DNA of 26,329 bases from Akkermansiaceae bacterium (GCA_023301645.1 JALZUH010000197.1:1-26329), one strand, 5' to 3'. Shown: positions 14,808-22,303, counted from the first letter of the stretch. Program-made: numbers and translations. The notes: generated by a model not told the origin, from the letters alone.

Positions 14808-15182
14808 TTACTTCTTAGGGCGCTTAGCACCATACTTAGAACGTGCTTGGCGACGCTTATCAACTCCGAGAGTATCGAGAGCACCACGAACGATGTGATA
14901 ACGAACACCTGGAAGGTCTTTTACTCGACCACCACGAACAAGAACGATTGAGTGCTCCTGAAGGTTGTGACCCTCACCACCGATGTAGGCGATCACTTCC
15001 TGGCCGTTAGTAAGGCGAACCTTAGCTACCTTACGAAGAGCTGAGTTAGGCTTTTTAGGTGTGCGAGTCATGACCTGAAGACAAACACCACGACGCTGCG
15101 GGCAGTTGTTTAGGGCACGTGACTTTGACTTGGTCACTGGTGTCTTGCGTCCTTTGCGGACAAGCTGGTTAATGGTAGGCAT
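14808..15182 (-). CDS. rpsL: 30S ribosomal protein S12 (uS12)
   Basis: Decoding-centre protein that controls accuracy and is the classic site of streptomycin resistance. The 124-residue sequence has MPTINQLVRKGRKTPVTKSK, the loop TPKKPNSALRKVAKVRL with Lys43 and Lys44 intact, and GGEGHNLQEHSIVLVRGG followed by RVKDLPGVRYH. Both resistance-associated loops have the sensitive-type residues. It is the first gene of the cluster, about 240 nt after a good candidate promoter. An AGGA close to the ATG is a modest SD. Confidence 0.98.
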   Translation of the reverse strand: MPTINQLVRKGRKTPVTKSKSRALNNCPQRRGVCLQVMTRTPKKPNSALRKVAKVRLTNGQEVIAYIGGEGHNLQEHSIVLVRGGRVKDLPGVRYHIVRGALDTLGVDKRRQARSKYGAKRPKK

Positions 15183-15422
15183 ATTCCTGCGTTTTTTGGG
15201 TTAAATGATAAAAGTGTGAGTAAATCTGCTGATAAAAGTTTCAATCAGAAGTCCAGCGGGTGATAAAACATGAAAAACCACCAAGATGCCCAAAAGGCCA
15301 ACGTGGTATATTAAGTGACCACGAAAACGCCTCTTCTCCGGAGCAACCCGATAGTTTAACTGCTTATCACAGCTTTTTTCTGTAAATTTCCAACCACTTA
15401 TAGCCCGCAAGGTTGTGGCGGG
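15183..15422 (-). other. Long 5' leader of the str-S10-spc transcript
   Basis: This gene-free stretch of about 240 bases lies between the predicted transcription start near 15422 and rpsL. Minus-strand structure includes a 6-bp stem ACCACG/CGTGGT at 15302-15323 with a 10-nt loop, and a short CCCGC/GCGGG stem near 15405-15423. An 8-codon reading frame, MFYHPLDF, runs from an ATG at 15271 to a TGA at 15245. No known ribosomal-protein leader motif was recognised. A longer frame across this region (15201-15446) has no family resemblance and is not called. Confidence 0.45.
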
Positions 15423-15428
15423 GCGCGC

Positions 15429-15456
15429 ACTATACAAATTAAACACCTGCTGACAA
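15429..15456 (-). promoter_or_regulatory. Candidate main promoter of the ribosomal cluster
   Basis: The minus strand reads TTGTCA (15456-15451, 5 of 6 to the -35 consensus), a 16-bp spacer, then TATAGT (15434-15429, 5 of 6 to the -10 consensus). Start of transcription would be near 15422. The -35 box lies in the loop of the terminator hairpin of the upstream gene, so terminator and promoter share DNA. It is the best promoter-like sequence I found upstream of rpsL. Confidence 0.6.
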
Positions 15457-15466
15457 GGTGTTTTTT
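15441..15466. terminator. Intrinsic terminator hairpin upstream of the rpsL promoter
   Basis: Arms AAACACCT (15441-15448) and AGGTGTTT (15456-15463) form an 8-bp stem with a 7-nt loop. On the plus strand it is followed by further T bases and a second T-run (15461-15477, interrupted by GTC). On the minus strand it is preceded by an A-rich stretch and followed by TTTAATTT, so it could end the minus-strand DUF1232 gene, whose stop is at 15488. No plus-strand gene needs it. Probably works at least on the minus strand. Confidence 0.6.
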
Positions 15467-15487
15467 GTCTTTTTTTAAAAAAATAAT

Positions 15488-15727
15488 TTAATCGACGTCT
15501 ACGACATTTTTCTTAGACGTGCCATCTTCGCCCCTGCGGCCCAAAAAACTTGATAAGTCGAAGCCAAAGTATCTGGCACAAGCCAACAAGATCGCCACTG
15601 CCGCTGCTTCATCGATATTACCTACAACAGGTAGGTTATCTGGAATAAACTCAAGAAAACCTGCGGTAGGGTTTACAAGGTAAACAGCGGACAAGACGGC
15701 GGCAATAGCTACAAGAATTGATTTCAC
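15488..15727 (-). CDS. Small DUF1232 (YkvA-like) membrane protein
   Basis: The 79-residue product starts with a hydrophobic stretch (ILVAIAAVLSAVYLV, residues 4-18) and carries the DUF1232 pattern YLVNPTAGFLEFIPDNLPVV followed by GNIDEAAAVAILLA (residues about 16-49). The family consensus is YL-x-x-P-x-D-x-IPD-x-x-P-x-x-G-x-x-DD; here the first Asp is missing and DD is DE. The C-terminus is polar and charged. Function of the family is not established; members are small inner-membrane proteins. The start is GTG at 15727, and no better upstream start was seen. It stands alone on the minus strand, followed by the hairpin at 15441-15466. Confidence 0.75.
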   Translation of the reverse strand: MKSILVAIAAVLSAVYLVNPTAGFLEFIPDNLPVVGNIDEAAAVAILLACARYFGFDLSSFLGRRGEDGTSKKNVVDVD

Positions 15728-15858
15728 GGCATTAATCTACAATGAATTAACCTTTCCCGCAATGAAAACAATATTCAGCTAGTAGACCGAATGTGTATCC
15801 CCCCAGTCTCTTCGCCCTACTTTGCGAATCAGTTGACCACTAGCAACTACTCTTCTAA

Positions 15859-17346
15859 TTAGTTCTTCAGCAAGGGCTCATACATCTTCGCCCCGACTCT
15901 CTCAATCGTTATATAGCAAGCACCAAGCTCGCGATCCAGAGCTAGCTGACCTGTAAACCACGCCTCTATACTCGTCTTCCCCGCTTCAGCATCGAGCATC
16001 ACGGAGACGCCAGTCGCTCCCTCTTGGATTCTAATCTGCACTTTGTTTTCCCCTAGCATAACAAAGGCTGCCCCCTTACGAAGCTTTGCCAGTTTGTTAT
16101 TAAGAGAGGGAGGCAGTAAACTTGCCGTCACCTTATAGCGACCCGCCTCAGGTATCATTAGCTCCCAGCTACCACTGTATGCAGGAAAGGTCTCCCTATA
16201 CTCTGCATTGTTTAAACCCTCTAGTATTTTCAGCAAGGCATGCTCTTGGTGAATGGACTTAGACGATATCTTCCGTGCGGCTTGCGACAGCCCTTGACGG
16301 TGTCCCTTACCACCTTGATGAGCAATAGTCGACGGTCGCCAGTCTTTAGCCGTCAGCTTCGTCTCACCTTTCACTATGATCGCGTGATCCCTAGCTAAGG
16401 CAGCCTCAGCCCTACTCCACCACTTGGCATGGCTGACAAGCATTTCTGCATGGAGGTCTTCGTGTAATGTGATGTCTAAGCGTTTCGATAAATCAGGCTC
16501 TAAATGATCATTCACCGCGTATAGCTCAGAGCCATCGACTAGGGCAAACTCATCACTAATAACAAGCGAGTCATGATAACGAAAATCACGATACTTTTTA
16601 CTAGCTAGCCAATTGGCTCGGTGAAACACTTCGTATGGAGGTCTACTGATCTCTATTACTTCCTGCGCCTCCACACCCCAGTCTCCGCTTATGATTTTCG
16701 AAACTACTTCATTCACATGGTAGTCAACACGGAGCCCGTTAATACTCACATCCACATGACTGGCGAACACCTGCCAGCGAGCTGCATAATGATACCTATC
16801 TGGCTCACTGCCTCGCTTCACCGCATCGACACCTTCAGCCATCGTTATATAGAGGACTACCACAGGACGAGCGTCCTCTTTAGCTCCCGATTCAGCTGCT
16901 TTTTTAAAACATTCTCTCAGATAAGCCCCATCATAACCCCCACCCTGCTGAATGAGCGCTATCACTGGAGTCTCGCCAAAGCTAATTTCCTTCACGCCAT
17001 CATCGGCCCAGTGCGATAATGAGCCAACGCCACCAGATTGGTGAACTTCGCTAAAACAACTATCGCCAGTAACAGCTCGACTCCGCCAGTCTACATCCGT
17101 CACCACGCCACTGGCAAGTGCCCCTGTGCCATAACGGATAGCTGCCAGTGTCGCCGCCCGACTAGGTGACACGCGCAAGTCCCCAGCATCACTAGACCAG
17201 TCTGAAAATATCTCACTTGTGGCGATATCCTCGCCGCCGCCGTCATTAACGACCACCACCACATGTGGAGACTTCGATACTGCTGCAACCACGATCCCCG
17301 CGCACATACACATCATCGATGCGAACCATCCTAACCTTGCCAACAT
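15859..17346 (-). CDS. Secreted sulfatase-like protein without catalytic cysteine
   Basis: Numbering here counts from the farthest ATG at 17400 (513 aa). The overall layout is that of a formylglycine-dependent sulfatase (alkaline phosphatase superfamily): signal peptide (about 19-40), an N-terminal strand VVVVVND where sulfatases have the metal-binding DD, then RVSPSRAATLAAIRYGTGAL aligned with the C-x-P-S-R active-site signature, a middle part like FxxAxxxxKPxxxYL, and the late pattern VISDEFALVDGSELYAVN like the sulfatase TEEWRLVNGKELYDV stretch. The C-terminal module TKLTAKDWRPS, then GSWELMIPEAGRYKVTASL and GACYITIERVG, matches the sandwich domain appended to some sulfatases. The catalytic Cys is Val77, and the usual SDNG/DHG metal segment is not recognisable, so it is probably a pseudoenzyme. 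Several starts are possible; I use 17346, which keeps the signal peptide and avoids overlapping the divergent phosphatase gene. Confidence 0.72.
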   Translation of the reverse strand: MLARLGWFASMMCMCAGIVVAAVSKSPHVVVVVNDGGGEDIATSEIFSDWSSDAGDLRVSPSRAATLAAIRYGTGALASGVVTDVDWRSRAVTGDSCFSEVHQSGGVGSLSHWADDGVKEISFGETPVIALIQQGGGYDGAYLRECFKKAAESGAKEDARPVVVLYITMAEGVDAVKRGSEPDRYHYAARWQVFASHVDVSINGLRVDYHVNEVVSKIISGDWGVEAQEVIEISRPPYEVFHRANWLASKKYRDFRYHDSLVISDEFALVDGSELYAVNDHLEPDLSKRLDITLHEDLHAEMLVSHAKWWSRAEAALARDHAIIVKGETKLTAKDWRPSTIAHQGGKGHRQGLSQAARKISSKSIHQEHALLKILEGLNNAEYRETFPAYSGSWELMIPEAGRYKVTASLLPPSLNNKLAKLRKGAAFVMLGENKVQIRIQEGATGVSVMLDAEAGKTSIEAWFTGQLALDRELGACYITIERVGAKMYEPLLKN

Positions 17347-17374
17347 ATGAAAAACTCTACACCATCTTGTCATC

Positions 17375-17875
17375 ATGCCAAGAACGCCTTTTTCCATCAT
17401 CTTTGTCTGTTTAGGTAATATTTGTCGATCACCTGCGGGAGAGAATATTCTTCGCCATCAGCTCAAGGAAGCCGGCATAGAGAATCACTTCCACATCGAC
17501 TCCTCCGGCACACATGACTACCACCCGGGCAAGTCGCCCGATCACAGAATGTGCCGAACCCTCCAGAATCGCGCTATTCCAACGACGGGTAAAGCACGCC
17601 AATTTCGCTCAGAAGATTTCGAGAAATTCGACCTCATCCTCGCGATGGACACCGAAAACCACAGCAATCTTGCTGCCCTAGATCCAGAAGGGGCATACCA
17701 GACAAAACTCAAGCTCTTCACCAGCTACTGCACCGAGCCTCAGCACCAAGTGCCCAGTGTCCCAGACCCCTACTATGGGGAAAACGATGGCTTCGAACTC
17801 GTCGCCGACATGCTCGAAGACGGCTGCTCAGAAATCCTGCGACAGGTGGCATCTACCGCGACAAGTGGTGGCTAG
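17375..17875 (+). CDS. Low-molecular-weight protein tyrosine phosphatase
   Basis: Cytoplasmic phosphatase acting on phosphotyrosine in proteins; in bacteria often paired with exopolysaccharide tyrosine kinases, none of which is seen here. The 166-residue protein opens with the P-loop VCLGNICRSPAGE, with catalytic Cys12 and Arg18 of the C-x5-R-S signature. It has HIDSSGTHDYHPGKSPDHRM (substrate specificity region) and FDLILAMDTEN, and the acid loop VPDPYYGEND with the general-acid Asp. All key residues are present, and length is typical (about 155-165). Its ATG is 28 bp from the start chosen for the divergent sulfatase-like gene. No SD is visible. Confidence 0.93.
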   Translation: MPRTPFSIIFVCLGNICRSPAGENILRHQLKEAGIENHFHIDSSGTHDYHPGKSPDHRMCRTLQNRAIPTTGKARQFRSEDFEKFDLILAMDTENHSNLAALDPEGAYQTKLKLFTSYCTEPQHQVPSVPDPYYGENDGFELVADMLEDGCSEILRQVASTATSGG

Positions 17876-17934
17876 AGCCCCACTAGAAATCCACTAGTCT
17901 GATTCCCATTGCCATACTAAGCCATTCGTCATGT

Positions 17935-17976
17935 GACCAGGCGAAGCGGCCTCGCTTACGGCTTTCGCTTTTGGTC
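17935..17976. terminator. Candidate terminator between convergent genes
   Basis: An interrupted inverted repeat: GACCA (17935-17939) with TGGTC (17972-17976), and inside it GCGAAGC (17941-17947) with GCTTTCGC (17961-17968, one bulge). On the plus strand the inner stem is followed by four T. It lies between the 3' ends of the plus-strand phosphatase and the minus-strand PepSY gene. A weak bidirectional terminator is the simplest reading. Confidence 0.4.
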
Positions 17977-18011
17977 AGCTGCAAAAGCCAGCATCATCTC
18001 GAAGGCCCATT

Positions 18012-19469
18012 TCAGTGCTTTTTTCTACGTTTAGAGCCCCTCGATAGTAGTCCGAGAAACACCACACTCAAGATAAGCAGCATCAAAACCAGACTGGCGA
18101 TGTCGCGCGTTTGCTTTCCTGTGAAATCTAAAAAGTGCAGCTTATGAAAGTTTACAAAACTCAGCGCCTCCACTAACGATAGCGCACTTGTCCTCATACT
18201 CATATGGGCATCTTCCGTATCGACGGTGTATTGCCAGTAATTCTGCCCCTGAAAGGAAACCCTCCAGACGGGCAGACGCTTAAAGATAAACCCGTAATCA
18301 GCACGAAAGCCCCCAATGAGCTCGGTCTTGGTAATCTGCTCGGAGTCATACTCGGCAAATTCAAGTGCCAGCTCCTTAGCATAGACTTCATCTCCAGAAG
18401 ATAGCACCTCACCCTCAGAGGCTGACACCATCATCACCTCAGCTGATCTCCCCAGAGTCACTACGCGGTAATACGGGCTATCACCAATCACCGCCAGACT
18501 CACCTTACTCAGAGGCTTACCACCAATCTCAGCTACCTTTGCCATGGATAGGCTCAATGCCTCTGTCTGAGTCACCTGCTGGCTAACCCACTGAGTCGAA
18601 TCGTCATAGTCATACTTCATCACCACATGGAAGACACCACTGAGCCCGAAGGAGAAAAAGAAGACCGCCGAAATCCCGCCCAGCACACGGTGAAGCCTGC
18701 GAATTGGTTTCATCTTTCGAGTTACCTTAGTGGTAACTTTACTTCCCTCCACAGATCCACTCTGATTTTTTGGACGCCTCGCCTTCAGCAGGATTAGTGA
18801 GAGCAGTCCACTAAAGGACACCAGCATCGCCAGCCCACTGACGACAAGCACCACTGTGATTCGCAGCACGCTATCGGCAGCCCCTAAAAACGACCAAGTG
18901 TGAAACCACGCAAAAAGCTTCGCGAAAAGACGCTTCGAGGGCGAATCATAAGTCGCTAAGCGTCCTGTCCTCGGATCAACAACCACCTCCAGCCCATCCT
19001 CCCTATCCAGCTTCACACGGTAGACGGGTAGCAGCCGATTAATGGTGCTGTAATTAGCCCCGAACTCTGTGATCTTTGTGATACTAAGTAGTTTAGAGTC
19101 ATGATCATCTGCATAAGCTCTGGCTAATTGCTCTGCATAGCCCTCTGCCCCAGTAGCTAGATGCTCACCCGTGAGCGCGTCACGGTAGAGCTGTGATTGG
19201 TCAGGTTTTATCCCTAGATAAACCACTCGCTCGCCCACACCAATGACCTTGAGCTGATGTAGCTCAGCAACGTCCGCAAACACCTCCGCAGGAGTCATCA
19301 GTGACGCACTTATATCAAGGGCAGCTGGAGCGATGAATTTCTTAGCAATGGCAGGCTTCAGCCAATTGGCCATCATCGGGTGGAGTAATCCACTAAGCGC
19401 CCATAAAATCACTGGAAGAGCCAGCCACAGAGCGAGCTTGCGATGGATTTGGTAAATGACTTTTTTCAT
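18012..19469 (-). CDS. PepSY-type inner-membrane protein, internally duplicated
   Basis: Predicted inner-membrane protein of the PepSY_TM kind, often found beside TonB receptors and linked to metal or siderophore reduction. From the ATG at 19469 it is 485 aa. Unit A (about 7-228) starts QIHRKLALWLALPVILWALS (transmembrane), has a PepSY-like periplasmic part, then LLPVYRVKLD and LFAWFHTWSFLG before the next helix. Unit B (about 258-478) repeats the plan: RLHRVLGGISAVFFFSFGLS, then RLPVWRVSFQ and FVNFHKLHFLDF with a final helix and a basic end (RGSKRRKKH). A TTG start at 19508 would overlap the receptor gene and add an unlikely leader. It lies 32 bp after the receptor, so probably the same operon. 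Confidence 0.85.
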   Translation of the reverse strand: MKKVIYQIHRKLALWLALPVILWALSGLLHPMMANWLKPAIAKKFIAPAALDISASLMTPAEVFADVAELHQLKVIGVGERVVYLGIKPDQSQLYRDALTGEHLATGAEGYAEQLARAYADDHDSKLLSITKITEFGANYSTINRLLPVYRVKLDREDGLEVVVDPRTGRLATYDSPSKRLFAKLFAWFHTWSFLGAADSVLRITVVLVVSGLAMLVSFSGLLSLILLKARRPKNQSGSVEGSKVTTKVTRKMKPIRRLHRVLGGISAVFFFSFGLSGVFHVVMKYDYDDSTQWVSQQVTQTEALSLSMAKVAEIGGKPLSKVSLAVIGDSPYYRVVTLGRSAEVMMVSASEGEVLSSGDEVYAKELALEFAEYDSEQITKTELIGGFRADYGFIFKRLPVWRVSFQGQNYWQYTVDTEDAHMSMRTSALSLVEALSFVNFHKLHFLDFTGKQTRDIASLVLMLLILSVVFLGLLSRGSKRRKKH

Positions 19470-19501
19470 ATGCTTACAGTGATTTGTAGGGATCAGGGCG
19501 A

Positions 19502-21607
19502 CTACCAAGCGAACTTCATACCCGCGTAAACAGTGCGCTCGTCACCCGGGTTGATAAAGACATCCGATGAAGGGTTGATACTCACAGTAGTGACATACTC
19601 CTCGTCAAAGAGGTTATCGACTCCAGCGTAGAATGACACCCCTTGAGCAAGCTTCACTTCAGCGGCTAACTTCCATACGACGAACCCATCACTCTCTGTC
19701 GTATTTGCATTATCTACGACATAGCCCTCTGGCAACCAATCCGCGGACAAGCTCGCTGACCAGCGCTTATCACGATCTTCAAGACGAATACGCCCTGCAT
19801 ACACCTGACGTGACACCCCTGGAAGTCGGTTTCTATCATTGAGCCCTTCATCGATTTTGAAATCATTGAACTGGTAGCTCTGATCAAAGTAGAGCTTCGG
19901 GCCATTACTACCACCTCCTAGCTGACTCACGACCTCGCTAATATCGATCGTAAGGCTGGCCTCGATGCCCTGATGAACGGTATCGAGATTCGTAGTCGTA
20001 GTGAAGTTCGTGGCTATTTCCTCATCGACAAATTCATCACTCACGTCAGCTCGATACAGACTCAGCGTGAAGTCAGCCCAGTCATTAGCATAGCGTGTTC
20101 CCACCTCGAAGGTGCGCGCTATCTGCGGGTCTAATGCCCCACCACTAGCTGGATCGAGCGAAACACCGACTTCGGCAAAAGGCGATGACTCAAAGCTCTG
20201 GCTATAATTCGAGAAAATCTGAAAGTCATCCGTTGGCTTGTAGAGATAGCCTACACGATAGATCACCCCGTCATCGGTCAAGCTCCCACTTGAATCCCCA
20301 GTCTCATCACCAGCATCAATATCAACCTCGCGGTATGAGCTGACATATCCAGCACCCACGATGAAGTGGTGATTCTTATAAACCTCACTGTCATTTTCTA
20401 AGTAGAACTGCACATTAGACGCGCGATTATCGCGGACGATGTCCTGCGCCGCATTACCGGGAGTGACGAAGCCGGTAAACCCACGCTCCTCATTACTACC
20501 AATATTAGCCGAAAGCGAAGTATTCACCGTATGCTTCACTCCTGCCCACTGGTATTGCTGTGAACCTCTCAAGCCCACCTGCACATCATATGCCTCATAG
20601 TCGATTAGACGGTTAAAGCGAAATACCCCCTCATTAATAAGGTGGTCAAAATCCAGATATTGGTAATTCGAATAGAAAGACCACTTACCACCATCAGTCA
20701 GGAGCTGCGTGCGCTGGCCGATGCGAAATGTCGTCAGGTCACGATCAGCATCATCTGTAATGTTAGCACCAGCCTGAGACGAATCTGCGGCGAATTCACT
20801 CGGACTCAGCGAGCCTGTTAGCTCACCATCTGACTCATTATGAAGCAGGTAAAACCGAGTCACCGCTGCATCAGACCAATGGTATCCAGCATTCGCCGTA
20901 ATGTGCTGACTATCCCAGCCTTGGCGCTCTCTATAGCCATCTGACTCAGCATAGCTATAGCCGAAGAAATAATCCCACAGCCCACGCTCACCACCATAGG
21001 ACAAGTGCGTGCGGTAAGTGCTGTTACTCCCCACCTCAAACTGGCTTTTAGCGCCCGGATCAGTAATCCCGTTTTTCTGCACGATATTGACAGCACCACC
21101 TAGCTGAGCACCTCCATGAGCGAGGCCATTAGCACCAGCAAATACCTCTACGTGGTTGGTCGTGAGCGGGTCAATAGCGCGAAAGTAAAAGGAACCATCA
21201 GCATCATTAGCGGGGATACCATCAATGAGGAGGGTCAAACCACGATCACCAAAGGCACGCTGAATACCTGACCCACGAATAGAAATCCGCGTATCATTAG
21301 CCAGTCCACGCGAGCGGGCAAACACCTGTGGATTAAGCTGAAATAACTGCTCTGGCGCCACGATGCGCCCTGAGAGACCCTCGACCTCGATGATACTTGC
21401 CGCGCCAGATTGATTGCTCACACGCTCGATAGCACTATCGAGACTATCAATCTCTACAGGGTTTGATTGAGCATTGACTACAGAGCTATCCAGCGAATCG
21501 ATATCGGATTGCGCCAAGACTGAGGAAGTAAGTAGCACGAGGCCACCAGCAGTATATCCAGTCGCCGCTACCTGAGTGAAATGAGATGTAAAAAAAGAAA
21601 GTTTCAT
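19502..21607 (-). CDS. TonB-dependent outer-membrane receptor
   Basis: Active transporter for an iron chelate or other scarce ligand, energised by TonB. From the ATG at 21607 it is 701 aa: signal peptide (1-33, ending VLAQ), a linker with IDSLDS written twice, a plug domain (about 71-180) with NDTRISIRGSGIQRAFGDRG, LTLLIDGIPANDADGSF and LGGAVNIV, then a beta-barrel of alternating aromatic strands. It includes FSNYSQSFESSPFAEVGVSL and the late FYAGVDNLFDEEYVTTVSIN block, and ends in an aromatic residue (AGMKFAW). The plug looks most like the FecA group, but the substrate cannot be told. The mature protein has no Cys and almost no Met, which argues against the Cys/Met motif of OprC-type copper receptors. 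A GTG start 46 codons upstream would bury the signal peptide. Confidence 0.92.
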   Translation of the reverse strand: MKLSFFTSHFTQVAATGYTAGGLVLLTSSVLAQSDIDSLDSSVVNAQSNPVEIDSLDSAIERVSNQSGAASIIEVEGLSGRIVAPEQLFQLNPQVFARSRGLANDTRISIRGSGIQRAFGDRGLTLLIDGIPANDADGSFYFRAIDPLTTNHVEVFAGANGLAHGGAQLGGAVNIVQKNGITDPGAKSQFEVGSNSTYRTHLSYGGERGLWDYFFGYSYAESDGYRERQGWDSQHITANAGYHWSDAAVTRFYLLHNESDGELTGSLSPSEFAADSSQAGANITDDADRDLTTFRIGQRTQLLTDGGKWSFYSNYQYLDFDHLINEGVFRFNRLIDYEAYDVQVGLRGSQQYQWAGVKHTVNTSLSANIGSNEERGFTGFVTPGNAAQDIVRDNRASNVQFYLENDSEVYKNHHFIVGAGYVSSYREVDIDAGDETGDSSGSLTDDGVIYRVGYLYKPTDDFQIFSNYSQSFESSPFAEVGVSLDPASGGALDPQIARTFEVGTRYANDWADFTLSLYRADVSDEFVDEEIATNFTTTTNLDTVHQGIEASLTIDISEVVSQLGGGSNGPKLYFDQSYQFNDFKIDEGLNDRNRLPGVSRQVYAGRIRLEDRDKRWSASLSADWLPEGYVVDNANTTESDGFVVWKLAAEVKLAQGVSFYAGVDNLFDEEYVTTVSINPSSDVFINPGDERTVYAGMKFAW

Positions 21608-21871
21608 AAAGAAATAAAAAGGTAATAGGTCAAATAGCCTCCTCCACATTGGGTGAAAAAAGGCGTTAAGTATTAAAGGGCTAACACACGCAGAGATCAG
21701 TAGCTCAGCAGGGGCATAAACCTCACGTTGAGGAGTCGACACCACTCGCGTGACCCGAAGAAAGAACGCAGCCAGCTTAGAAACTACTAGCTTGCCAAAC
21801 GACGGGATTTAAAACGTCAGAAGCGCATCATGAGCTAATAACAAAGCTCGCCTCTGGATCAATACTGAGCC
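21608..21871 (-). other. Untranslated gap before the TonB receptor
   Basis: These 264 bases separate the small HPCxLC gene from the receptor. I see a perfect 5-bp hairpin with 3-nt loop at 21721-21733 (CCTCA-CGT-TGAGG) and a G-rich GGAGGAGG on the minus strand near 21645-21638, about 30 bases before the receptor ATG and too far to be its SD. I found no clear Fur box, riboswitch core or strong promoter. The length suggests a regulated leader, but nothing specific supports one. Confidence 0.3.
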
Positions 21872-22303
21872 CTACCCTTGGGGTGGCGGACTAGTCGGCT
21901 CGCCATCGACCGAATCATAAACCTCATGCTCCACCTGCCAGACTCCGATAAAGAGCCCCTGTGGTCGGGCTAGAGAAATACCTGTGTGCAGCTGAGATAT
22001 CAAGGGCTTGAATGCACCCGAATTTTTCCCCTCTGCAGGAGTAGAATGATCAGAACTCCCCTCACTTGCTTGATGCAGCTTAGCTGCGACCCTACAGAGC
22101 TCACATGGGTGATCACCATCAAAGGTGTTTTCTACTGCCTGGACTATCGAGCCCGTCTGCGAGAACTGCTTCGGCAACATCGTCGCCCAGCCAATCGTCT
22201 GAACAATGACACCACCCACGCCACTAAAAAACAAAACAACCAGCAGAACCAACACCCTAAACTGGGCATTGAGCAGTGATCTAATTTGGCTTTTGGTGTT
22301 CAT
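21872..22303 (-). CDS. Small membrane-anchored HPCxLC protein next to a TonB receptor
   Basis: The 143-residue product (ATG at 22303; a TTG lies one codon earlier) has an N-terminal hydrophobic segment (FRVLVLLVVLFFSGVGGVIV, residues 15-34), then a conserved-looking stretch QTIGWATMLPKQFSQTGSIV, and FDGDHPCELCRVAA with the motif H65-P-C-x-x-C70. A Ser/Gly-rich polar part follows, and the protein ends SPPPQG. Small secreted proteins with an HPCxLC motif next to TonB receptors are common in this phylum, and the motif recalls the metal-linked DUF2946 group. The two Cys and the His could bind a metal. Function is not established. It probably starts the receptor locus. Confidence 0.7.
   Translation of the reverse strand: MNTKSQIRSLLNAQFRVLVLLVVLFFSGVGGVIVQTIGWATMLPKQFSQTGSIVQAVENTFDGDHPCELCRVAAKLHQASEGSSDHSTPAEGKNSGAFKPLISQLHTGISLARPQGLFIGVWQVEHEVYDSVDGEPTSPPPQG

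Noticed and set aside
15201..15446. 81-codon minus-strand frame over the rpsL leader
   Set aside because: It spans the promoter-like boxes, has no recognisable domain, and its composition looks non-coding.
19470..19508. TTG start of the PepSY gene
   Set aside because: It overlaps the receptor stop and adds an unconvincing leader; the ATG at 19469 begins the usual MKK-x-x-x-x-IHRKL pattern.
21608..21745. Upstream GTG start of the TonB receptor
   Set aside because: It adds 46 residues ahead of a good signal peptide beginning at the ATG at 21607.
21697..21760. tRNA-like string TAGCTCAGCAGGGGCATAAACC on the plus strand
   Set aside because: The D-arm resemblance is not followed by a proper anticodon loop with U33, nor by a TTCGA T-loop or acceptor stem pairing, so it is chance.
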